Below, piece by piece: positions 31,220 to 38,536 of a stretch of DNA of 64,000 nucleotides. The DNA lies in NCBI GenBank assembly GCA_963666035.2, contig CAXXJI010000007.1, positions 1 to 64,000 of the forward strand. Direction: 5' to 3'. The notes beneath the pieces were generated by a model. The model did not search any database. It was not told the origin of the DNA and saw nothing but the letters and a program-made list of their open reading frames with translations. Within the stretch, counting starts at the first letter, position 1. Every line of letters starts with the position of its first letter. Position numbers and translations under genes: made by a program. The DNA comes from CALMFG01 sp963666035. Its GTDB lineage: Bacteria > Bacillota > Clostridia > Christensenellales > CALMFG01.

Positions 31220-32593
31220 TTAAAACAACTGATAGGTTTTACGCGAAATAAACTGCCCGCGCCCTCTTTCTCCAATAAATTGATTGTTTTTAACGATCAG
31301 TTCTCCACGGGAGAATACCGCTGTAATCGCGCCGTTTGTCTTGATGCCTTCAAACGGCGTATAGTCGCAGTTTTCGTGTAAGTTTGTATGCGATAGTTTT
31401 CCCTTAGCCTTTTCGTCCAAAACCACAAAGTCGGCATCCCCACCTTCGACAATGCTTCCTTTTTTCGGATACATCCCAAACAGTTTGGCCGGATTCTCGG
31501 CGCAAACCTTTACGACTGTTTCAAAACTGATTTTCCCCTGTAATGCCTGACTGATCATCAAAGGATATCGCGTCTCAACCCCCGGCATCCCATTCGGGCA
31601 TCTCGTAAAATCATCCTTGCCCAATTGCTTGTCATGCGTGAAGTTAAACGGACAATGATCTGTGCCGAGCGTGTTAATTTCTCCTAAACGCAAGGCCTGC
31701 ATCAATAACGTATTATTCTCCTTCGCCCGAAGCGGCGGCGACAGGATATATTTCAACCCATCCGGTTTTCGGTACAGCGAATCCTCTAGAAACAGATACT
31801 GCGGACAACTTTCGACAAAAAAGTTATGATAGCCTCTGCGCCGGAAGAAGTCGATGTATTCCAGACTAACCCCAGCGGAAACATGAACCAGATACAGCGG
31901 CGCATCATCCGCCATTCTGCCCAAAGTCAGCACACGGTTCACCGCTTCTGCTTCTGCCAAGGGCGGTCGGCTTTGAGGATGATACTCCGGACCGGTTTTT
32001 CCCTGACGCACAAATTCGGCTTTCCGATGTTCCACCACATCATTGTTTTCGCAGTGTACAGTCACCAGCATATCCAGCACTTTTGCGCGCGTCAGCACTT
32101 TTAGAATCTCCGCATCGCTGAGCCGCCCCGAATAGGTCATATAGATCTTTACGCTGGTCACACCGTGTGCCTTCAGTTTTTCAAGGTCATCAAGAATTCC
32201 TTCATCCACTCGTTGCATCACACCATGGAAACCATAATCGATAACTGCCTTACCCTCAGCCAAAGTATGGTAAAGATTAATCTGATGCATCAACCCGCAG
32301 CCTTCAGGTCCAAATCCGGGATGATCGACGATGGTCGTGGTCCCGCCGCAGGCCGCGGCGACTGTACCGGTATAAAAATCATCATTGGCTTTGGCAAACC
32401 CAACATCCAGATCAAAATGCGTGTGGACATCAATTGCCCCCGGCAGGATGGTTTTCCCTTCTGCATCAAAAACCGATTGATCGGCAGTCACTGAAATTTT
32501 GGGCGCAAGTTTTTTTACTTTCCCATCTTCCACCAAAATATCAAGGGCTTCAAATCCTTTTCCCGTATAAACTTTTCCGCCTGCTATCAGCAT
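31220..32593 (-). CDS. hyuA: Dihydropyrimidinase/D-hydantoinase (YgeZ/HyuA-like)
   Basis: 457 residues of the amidohydrolase superfamily. The metal ligands DVHTHFD, the carbamylated-lysine candidate in SVKIYMTY, VHCEN, YLVHVSAG and GTDHCPF are all present. The family opens cyclic amides such as dihydropyrimidines or hydantoins; YgeZ-type members belong to the anaerobic purine-degradation gene set. GGGGGAAAAT selects the ATG at 32593. It lies last in the xdhA-xdhB-xdhC-yegP-like-hyuA run, though a terminator separates it from the YegP-like gene, so it may need its own promoter or read-through. Phenylhydantoinase and allantoinase are the main alternatives for the substrate. Confidence 0.88.
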   Translation of the reverse strand: MLIAGGKVYTGKGFEALDILVEDGKVKKLAPKISVTADQSVFDAEGKTILPGAIDVHTHFDLDVGFAKANDDFYTGTVAAACGGTTTIVDHPGFGPEGCGLMHQINLYHTLAEGKAVIDYGFHGVMQRVDEGILDDLEKLKAHGVTSVKIYMTYSGRLSDAEILKVLTRAKVLDMLVTVHCENNDVVEHRKAEFVRQGKTGPEYHPQSRPPLAEAEAVNRVLTLGRMADDAPLYLVHVSAGVSLEYIDFFRRRGYHNFFVESCPQYLFLEDSLYRKPDGLKYILSPPLRAKENNTLLMQALRLGEINTLGTDHCPFNFTHDKQLGKDDFTRCPNGMPGVETRYPLMISQALQGKISFETVVKVCAENPAKLFGMYPKKGSIVEGGDADFVVLDEKAKGKLSHTNLHENCDYTPFEGIKTNGAITAVFSRGELIVKNNQFIGERGRGQFISRKTYQLF

Positions 32594-32611
32594 ATTTTCC
32601 CCCCATACGAT

Positions 32612-32644
32612 AAAAAACACCGAAGTTTTTTTCTCCGGTGTGGG
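32612..32644 (-). terminator. Terminator after the YegP-like gene
   Basis: 8-bp stem CACCGGAG/CTTCGGTG with one G-T pair, followed by TTTTTT on the minus strand. It lies between the YegP-like gene and hyuA. Confidence 0.75.
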
Positions 32645-32657
32645 TGTTTTTTAAACC

Positions 32658-32840
32658 TTATTCTTCAACTTCGACCACATCGGCCGCCGGTGCGTTCTTT
32701 TTCACCGATTCAATTCCGTTCATGCATCCGTCTTTCGATGAATATCCTTCACCGGTTGCGATCACCTGTCCGTTTGCCGCCTTCAGACGAAATCTGTATT
32801 CGCCCTTCTTATCTTTATATACTTCGAATTTTGCCGCCAT
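32658..32840 (-). CDS. YegP-family protein (DUF1508)
   Basis: 60 residues. FEVYKDKKGEYRFRLKAANGQVIATGEGY and GIESVKKNA are the single DUF1508 unit; E. coli YegP has two such units. The function is unknown. Its position between xdhC and hyuA may be incidental, but it is transcribed with them. AGGAGG is close to the start. Confidence 0.9.
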   Translation of the reverse strand: MAAKFEVYKDKKGEYRFRLKAANGQVIATGEGYSSKDGCMNGIESVKKNAPAADVVEVEE

Positions 32841-32886
32841 ATGAATATCCTCCTATTTTCTGTCATTAAGTATTTACTTAATTTGA

Positions 32887-33390
32887 TTATACTTCTTTTT
32901 TATCGTGATCACAACTGCATTTGCCCACGTTTTCCAGCCCTTGCTTGGTCGCTTCCACAATCTTGGTATATCCCGTACAACGGCAAAGGTGACCTGAGAG
33001 CGCCCGCTTGATATCCGCTTCGGTATAGTTTTTGTCTCTTGCTTCCATTTCGGTCGCGGTCATGAGGATGCCCGGCGTACAAAAACCGCACTGCACCGCG
33101 CCGCTTTCAACAAAAGTTTTTTGCATATTAGTCAGCTCCCCGTTTTTGGAAAGCCCTTCAATCGTCACAATCTCCTTGCCATCCGCCCACGCCGCCAGAT
33201 AGATACAGGAATCCACCGCCTGACCATTGACCAAAACAGCACACGCACCGCATTCACCCACGCCGCATCCCTGCTTGGCGCCGGTCAGTCCCAAATCCTC
33301 ACGGATGAGTTCCAGCAGCGACTGACCCGCTTTGATGGCTATGGTGCGCACCTCTTCATTGATGGTAAAAGTTATCGTCTGATTTGTCAT
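32887..33390 (-). CDS. xdhC: Xanthine dehydrogenase-type [2Fe-2S] subunit
   Basis: 167 residues. The plant-type cluster CGVGECGACAVLVNG and the second cluster CGFCTPG plus CRCTGYTKI are intact, giving eight cysteines for two [2Fe-2S] centres. It passes electrons from the molybdenum subunit to the FAD subunit. The C-terminal tail CSCDHDKK is unusual: two extra cysteines and a histidine. The gene starts 7 bp after the xdhB stop with GGAGGA upstream, so the two are coupled. Confidence 0.95.
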   Translation of the reverse strand: MTNQTITFTINEEVRTIAIKAGQSLLELIREDLGLTGAKQGCGVGECGACAVLVNGQAVDSCIYLAAWADGKEIVTIEGLSKNGELTNMQKTFVESGAVQCGFCTPGILMTATEMEARDKNYTEADIKRALSGHLCRCTGYTKIVEATKQGLENVGKCSCDHDKKEV

Positions 33391-33397
33391 ATTCGCT

Positions 33398-34270
33398 TCA
33401 TTCCTCCTCGGACAGTCCGACCAGCTTTTTGGTGCCCCGCTTGGTCAGCTCATACACCAGATGCTCACGGAAAGTCTTGGACCCGCGCCAAGAATCCCGC
33501 GCGCGAATGTTGGATATCGTCGCTTTGGCCATTGCATCAATGTTTTCCGGTGTAATCACCATTCCGCGCCCGATATTTTCGGCGTCCACACAGCGTATCG
33601 GCGTCGGCGCCGCAACTCCGCAACCAATACGGATATCTTCGATTATTTTCCCGTCATGCTTTAAAACCACCGCACAGCCGATCGTAGCAATATCCATCGC
33701 CCCGCGCTGAGCAAATTTTTTATAAGTTCCAGTATATCCGTCATAGTCTTTCTTATCAATAATAATATCAGTCAGCATTTCACCCGGCTGTAAAATCACT
33801 TTTCCAGGCCCTAGGTAGAATTCCTGTATAGGCACCAGCTTGGTTTCGTCCGCCGTCTGAATCTTCAGTTTGGCGTTTAAGCAAAACAGAGAAGATGCAC
33901 TGTCCGCACTGGTCGCGCCGTTACAAACATTACCGCCTACAGTCGCCACATTGCGGATCTGCGGTCCGCCGATGGAACCCACGGCTTCAGCCAAAATCGG
34001 GATGTTCTGCAGAATCATCTCATTTTCTTCAATCGCGGTAAAGGTCATCATCGGTCCGATGTGTAAATCGCCATTTTCGTCTTTTTTCACGGTCTTAAGT
34101 TCACCGATAAAACTGATGCCCATCAGATGCGCGTCTGTCATCTTACCTTCGCGGATGCGCAAGAGCACGTCCGTCCCGCCGGCTATCACCTTGGCGTCCG
34201 GATTGGCTTTCAGATAGCCAAGGGCACCTTCCAGCGTTTTGGCTTCATAGTATTTCGCTATATCAAACAT
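33398..34270 (-). CDS. xdhB: Xanthine dehydrogenase-type FAD-binding subunit
   Basis: 290 residues. The FAD site is shown by AKVIAGGTDVLLRI near 30 and by IRNVATVGGNVCNGATSADS near 105-125; the C-terminal CO-dehydrogenase flavoprotein domain follows. It hands electrons from substrate oxidation to NAD or ferredoxin. The gene lies between xdhA and xdhC in an operon, 16 bp after xdhA. GAGGAG is about 11 nt before the ATG. Confidence 0.95.
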   Translation of the reverse strand: MFDIAKYYEAKTLEGALGYLKANPDAKVIAGGTDVLLRIREGKMTDAHLMGISFIGELKTVKKDENGDLHIGPMMTFTAIEENEMILQNIPILAEAVGSIGGPQIRNVATVGGNVCNGATSADSASSLFCLNAKLKIQTADETKLVPIQEFYLGPGKVILQPGEMLTDIIIDKKDYDGYTGTYKKFAQRGAMDIATIGCAVVLKHDGKIIEDIRIGCGVAAPTPIRCVDAENIGRGMVITPENIDAMAKATISNIRARDSWRGSKTFREHLVYELTKRGTKKLVGLSEEE

Positions 34271-34286
34271 TTTCTATGCTTCTCCT

Positions 34287-36584
34287 CTAGTTCAGTCCCG
34301 CTTCGCGGAAAGCCTCGAAGAGGCTCTGTGGATTCATTGGTGTCGCATACACCCGAACTCCGGTTGCGTGTTTGATGGCGTTTCTTATCGCCGCCGCCGG
34401 AGGTACCGCCGGAGGTTCTCCCAGCGCTTTGTTGCCGAATGGGCCGGTTTCATCGTAGGGCTCAACAAAATCCACATCGAAATGCGGTGAATCCATGACG
34501 GTCGGCAGTTTATAATCCAGCAGATTATCGGTCAGCATCTGGCCGGTTTTCGGGTTGTATTTCAACCCTTCCATCAGCGCCATACCGCAGCTCATACTCA
34601 TACCGCCCTCCACCTGACCCGTAGCCAAAATGGGGTTGATGATCGTGCCGCTGTCATGAATATTGCATATCTTTAGGATATTCACCTTACCGGTTTTAAC
34701 ATCCACTTTCACTTCGGCCACACACACCCCAAAAGCCAGTGCGTTACTTTTCACATTCGCGCTTTTTTCGCTGGATATGGTCGAAGATTCATCTTTCTCA
34801 TAGAAAGTTTCCATCGCCAATTCTTCCAGTGTGCAGAGTAATCTGCCCGCACTAACGCGGTAAATCTTCGCATCGCGAATTTCAACGTCACTCGCTTGAA
34901 TATCATATTTTTTTGCCGCACGCGCACAGACTTGGTCGCGCACACTCTCGGCCGCCTGACGGACAGCATGCCCAGCCACATAGGTCTGACGGGATGCATA
35001 TGCCCCAGGGTCGTAGGGGTGAATATCCGTATCCGTTCCCCTCACCACATTGATATGTTCGAAAGGCACTCCCATAATCTCGGCCGCCATCTGCGCCAGC
35101 ACCGTATCTGATCCTTGTCCAATCTCAGCCGCACCTACGCTCAGCTGTAAGGTCCCGTCCTGATTCATGGTCAATCTGGCTCCCGCCAGTTCCATAGAAA
35201 ACGGCCAAACGCCGGTGGCGTAGGAAAACAACGAAAATCCAATGCCTTTTCGCTTATCGCCCGTTTGATTTGTATACGCTTTTCGCTTGTAATCCCAATC
35301 GATATAGGCTTTACCCTTTTCGATACATTCGGGCAAACCGCAGGATTTAACCTCGATACCCGAAACCGGATCGACAAATCCAAGCTTCATCACATTTTTT
35401 TGTTTAAATTCAATCGGATCCATGCCAAGATCGTCCGCCAAATCATCCATATGACATTCCACCGCAAAGCATACTTGCGGAATGCCATATCCGCGCATCG
35501 CACCCGCTGTGGCTGTGTTGGTATAGACGGTATATCCGTTCCACTCGGTTGCGAGTTCAGCCGGATAGGTTCTGGAATAATTCGTACCGCCTTTGGCGAC
35601 AATCGAATGGCCGTGCGAAGCATAAGCGCCGTTGTTGCCGATGCTAACCATTGACTTGGCGATCACACGCCCCTCTTTGGAAACACCGGTCTTGAATTTG
35701 AATATAATACCATGCCTTGTGCGGGAACCAAAAAACACTTCTTCGCGCGATAAATCCACCATCACCGGACGGCCTCCGCAAGCCAACGAAAGCATGGCCG
35801 CCATCGGCTCAACCACCACGTCCTGTTTGTTGCCAAAACCGCCGCCGATATACGGCTGAACCACACGCACTTTACCAAACGGCAAATTCAGCGCTTTGGC
35901 CACCACACGCCGCACAATGTGCGATATCTGCGACGAGGTCACCACTGTCAAACGGTCTTCCATGTCCACATAAGCATAGGCAATATGATTTTCCATATGG
36001 GCGTGCTGAACCGGCTGTACATCAAATGTTTCTTCTAAAATATAATCGCATTTGGAAAACGCGGTCTTTAAGTCCTCTTTGCCGTGTTTAATCTCGGTAT
36101 GACGCAAAACATTGGTTTCTTCACCATGAAGAATCGGTGCGCCTTCTTTCATCGCTTCCTCGGCATCCAAAACAAAGGGAAGCACATCATACTCCACCTT
36201 AATCAGCTTCAGCGCCTTTTCCGCCGTTAGCTCGTCTTTGGCCACCACAGCACCGATTTCGTCACCGTATAATCTGATTTTCTCGTTTAAAATCTGCCGG
36301 TCGGCAATGTCCTGATGCGCAGGGTTTAGGCTGTATGGATGCCCCGCACTGGGCCAAGGATTCGCTTTGACGTCCTTCGGCAAGACAATCTTGACGACGC
36401 CGGGAAGTTTTTCCGCTTCAGAAATATCGTAGGATTTCACATATCCGTGCGCAATCTCCGCACGCAGAATTTTTGCATAGAGCATACCGGGCATGGTTAT
36501 ATCCCGGGTATACATCGCTTTGCCGGTCACCTTGGCAGCGGCGTCTCCCCGCTGCATCGGTTTCCCAACCACTTTAAAGTTCAT
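34287..36584 (-). CDS. xdhA: Xanthine dehydrogenase-type molybdopterin-binding subunit
   Basis: 765 residues, the usual size. It carries the molybdopterin cytosine dinucleotide-binding motifs VQPYIGGGFGNKQD and TAGAMRGYGIPQ, the arginine and glycine-rich substrate channel, and near the C-terminus the catalytic glutamate in GNKALGEPPAVPP. It hydroxylates a purine or related N-heterocycle. AAAGGTG precedes three close start codons; the ATG at 36584 has the best spacing. First gene of xdhA-xdhB-xdhC. Which purine is used cannot be read from sequence; in E. coli XdhABC is a xanthine dehydrogenase. Confidence 0.93.
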   Translation of the reverse strand: MNFKVVGKPMQRGDAAAKVTGKAMYTRDITMPGMLYAKILRAEIAHGYVKSYDISEAEKLPGVVKIVLPKDVKANPWPSAGHPYSLNPAHQDIADRQILNEKIRLYGDEIGAVVAKDELTAEKALKLIKVEYDVLPFVLDAEEAMKEGAPILHGEETNVLRHTEIKHGKEDLKTAFSKCDYILEETFDVQPVQHAHMENHIAYAYVDMEDRLTVVTSSQISHIVRRVVAKALNLPFGKVRVVQPYIGGGFGNKQDVVVEPMAAMLSLACGGRPVMVDLSREEVFFGSRTRHGIIFKFKTGVSKEGRVIAKSMVSIGNNGAYASHGHSIVAKGGTNYSRTYPAELATEWNGYTVYTNTATAGAMRGYGIPQVCFAVECHMDDLADDLGMDPIEFKQKNVMKLGFVDPVSGIEVKSCGLPECIEKGKAYIDWDYKRKAYTNQTGDKRKGIGFSLFSYATGVWPFSMELAGARLTMNQDGTLQLSVGAAEIGQGSDTVLAQMAAEIMGVPFEHINVVRGTDTDIHPYDPGAYASRQTYVAGHAVRQAAESVRDQVCARAAKKYDIQASDVEIRDAKIYRVSAGRLLCTLEELAMETFYEKDESSTISSEKSANVKSNALAFGVCVAEVKVDVKTGKVNILKICNIHDSGTIINPILATGQVEGGMSMSCGMALMEGLKYNPKTGQMLTDNLLDYKLPTVMDSPHFDVDFVEPYDETGPFGNKALGEPPAVPPAAAIRNAIKHATGVRVYATPMNPQSLFEAFREAGLN

Positions 36585-36611
36585 GTGCATCACCTTTCTT
36601 AAACTACAGTG

Positions 36612-36617
36612 ATTATA
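36612..36617 (-). promoter_or_regulatory. Putative -10 element of the xdhABC operon
   Basis: A perfect TATAAT on the minus strand, about 28 bp before the xdhA start. No convincing -35 hexamer is present at the right distance, which suggests an activator-dependent promoter or that the operon is read through from the aminotransferase. Confidence 0.4.
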
Positions 36618-36674
36618 TCATTTATTTGTTGATTTTGTGTGAATATATGGGCTGAAAAGCGGATTTACACACTT

Positions 36675-37856
36675 CTAACGCCAGTTGTTTTCGGAAAGAA
36701 ACGCACTGATTCGCTTGACCGCTTCTTTTAGATTATCCATAGAGGAGGCATAGGAACAGCGAATAAATCCTTCGCCGCCTTCGCCAAACGCCGTACCCGG
36801 CACACAGGCCACCTTCTTCTCCTTCACCAGCCGCTCGCAAAACTCATCCGACGTTAGGCCGGAAATGCGAATATTCGGGAACATATAGAAAGCGCCTTTG
36901 GGTTCAAAGCAAGTGAGCCCCAAAGCGTTAAACGCTTCAAAAAGATACCGCCGACGGTAATCATACTGATTGACCATATCCCGAACCTGCTTAAATCCGT
37001 TTTTGCGCTCGGTTTTCAGCGCTTCCAGTCCCGCTTCCTGTGCGGCCGAAGGCGCGCAAAGGATGGTATACTGGTGGATTTTAACCATGGCTTTGGTGAG
37101 TGGCAGCGGCGCTGCCACATAACCCAAGCGCCAGCCCGTCATGGCAAATGCTTTGCTGAAACCATTGATGACAATGGTACGCTCCTGCATACCCGGCAAA
37201 GACGCAATGGACACATGTCCGCCATCATAAGTCAGTTCGGAGTAGATTTCGTCGGAGATGACGAGTAAATCATTTTCGATGATGACGTCAACAATGCCCG
37301 CAAGCTCTTCCCGTGTCATAATGGCTCCAGTCGGATTATTGGGGAAGGGCAAAATCACCGCCTTGGTTTTTGGTGTAATCACACTTTTTAAAATTTCAGC
37401 CGTATACTTAAACGCGTTTTCGGCCACCGTCAATACGGGCACCGCCACGCCTCCGGCCAGCCTTACCCCCGGCATATAGGAAACATAAGAAGGCGCGGGC
37501 ACCAGCACTTCATCGCCCGGGTTAATCACCGCACGAAAAGCAATATCCAATGCCTCGGAAGCACCCACCGTCACAATCAATTGGTTAATATCATATTGCA
37601 AAGAAAACCGCTCATCCAAATAGGCCGCAATCTCCTGCCTCAAGGCCGTTGTTCCATAGTTTGATGTATAGTGTGTTTTACCCGTCTCAATGGCATAGAT
37701 AGCGGTTTCGCAGATATTCCAAGGTGTATTAAAATCAGGTTCGCCTACACCAAGACTGATGACATCGTCCATCTCGGAAGCGATATCAAAAAATTTGCGA
37801 ATGCCGCTGGGCGGAATCTCGCTGACCACTTTAGCAATATAGTTTTCATATTTCAT
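36675..37856 (-). CDS. Class I/II aminotransferase
   Basis: 393 residues, fold type I. LGVGEPDFNTP is the N-terminal signature, VTVGASEALD and PFPNNPTGAIM hold cofactor and substrate residues, ISDEIYSELTY the aspartate/tyrosine, and INGFSKAFAMTGWRLGYV the Schiff-base lysine. The C-terminal arginine RCSYASS binds the substrate carboxylate. Amino-acid specificity is open (aspartate, alanine or aromatic types). Its ATG overlaps the stop of the upstream Lrp-type regulator by 4 bp, so that regulator probably responds to an amino acid connected with this enzyme. Lies just upstream of xdhA in the same direction. Confidence 0.93.
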   Translation of the reverse strand: MKYENYIAKVVSEIPPSGIRKFFDIASEMDDVISLGVGEPDFNTPWNICETAIYAIETGKTHYTSNYGTTALRQEIAAYLDERFSLQYDINQLIVTVGASEALDIAFRAVINPGDEVLVPAPSYVSYMPGVRLAGGVAVPVLTVAENAFKYTAEILKSVITPKTKAVILPFPNNPTGAIMTREELAGIVDVIIENDLLVISDEIYSELTYDGGHVSIASLPGMQERTIVINGFSKAFAMTGWRLGYVAAPLPLTKAMVKIHQYTILCAPSAAQEAGLEALKTERKNGFKQVRDMVNQYDYRRRYLFEAFNALGLTCFEPKGAFYMFPNIRISGLTSDEFCERLVKEKKVACVPGTAFGEGGEGFIRCSYASSMDNLKEAVKRISAFLSENNWR

Positions 37857-38344
37857 GGCGAGATCACCAACCTCTCGTCTTTGTCTTCATCCACAAATAC
37901 CACGCCGTGTTCTTTGTATTTTCTCATGATAAAATATGTGGCCGTGGAGCGCACCCCGTCCATCACCGCGAGTTTTTCAAAAACAAATTCTGAAATTTGC
38001 TTCATCGTACTGGCCGCTACATGCACCGAAAGGTCATATGTGCCGCTCATCAAATAAACGGCTTTGACTTCATCAAAACGATAAATACGCTCAGCGATAC
38101 GATCATATCCCATCTCGCGCTGGGGTTCCACTTTCACTTCGATCAGCCCTTCGGCATACTCATCATCCATTTTTTCATCGTTGATCAGGGTTTTATACTT
38201 TAAGATGATCTTCTCATCTTCCAGCTTTTTAATCTCGGCGGCAACGGCCGCTTCTGTTTCTCCAATCATGCTGGCAATCTCTTTGGCCGATACTTTTGCG
38301 TCATCCCGCAGGATATCCAATATTTCTTTACGCATATTTTTCAT
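37853..38344 (-). CDS. Lrp/AsnC-family transcriptional regulator
   Basis: 163 residues from the ATG at 38344. The N-terminal winged helix-turn-helix (ILDILRDDAKVSAKEIASMIG) is followed by an AsnC-type ligand-binding domain with VKAVYLMSGTYDLSVHV. It is divergent from the selenium-type hydroxylase gene, and the shared 192-bp intergenic region is a natural target. It is translationally coupled to the aminotransferase. Upstream in-frame codons to 38374 add only a basic stretch without a ribosome site. Confidence 0.9.
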   Translation of the reverse strand: MKNMRKEILDILRDDAKVSAKEIASMIGETEAAVAAEIKKLEDEKIILKYKTLINDEKMDDEYAEGLIEVKVEPQREMGYDRIAERIYRFDEVKAVYLMSGTYDLSVHVAASTMKQISEFVFEKLAVMDGVRSTATYFIMRKYKEHGVVFVDEDKDERLVISP

Positions 38345-38477
38345 CGTTCTTCTGGGCGCGTCACCGTCCCGCACCGATCCTTTCCGCTTTATAGTTCTCT
38401 CATTCTAACACTCTTCATATTTTCGCGTCAATATTAATGAAAGCCAATATCTTAAAGGATGTCCCGGATATGATAAT

Positions 38478-38518
38478 CGTACAAATCAAATAAAAGCATG
38501 CTATAATAAACGTACAAA
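38478..38518 (+). promoter_or_regulatory. Putative promoter with flanking CGTACAAA repeats, Se-type hydroxylase gene
   Basis: TATAAT at 38502-38507 is bracketed by two copies of CGTACAAA at 38478-38485 and 38511-38518, exactly 33 bp (about three helical turns) apart. No standard -35 is present. This fits a regulator dimer or oligomer acting at the promoter; the divergent Lrp-type gene is the obvious candidate. Confidence 0.45.
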
Positions 38519-38536
38519 GATAATGGAGTAGATATA

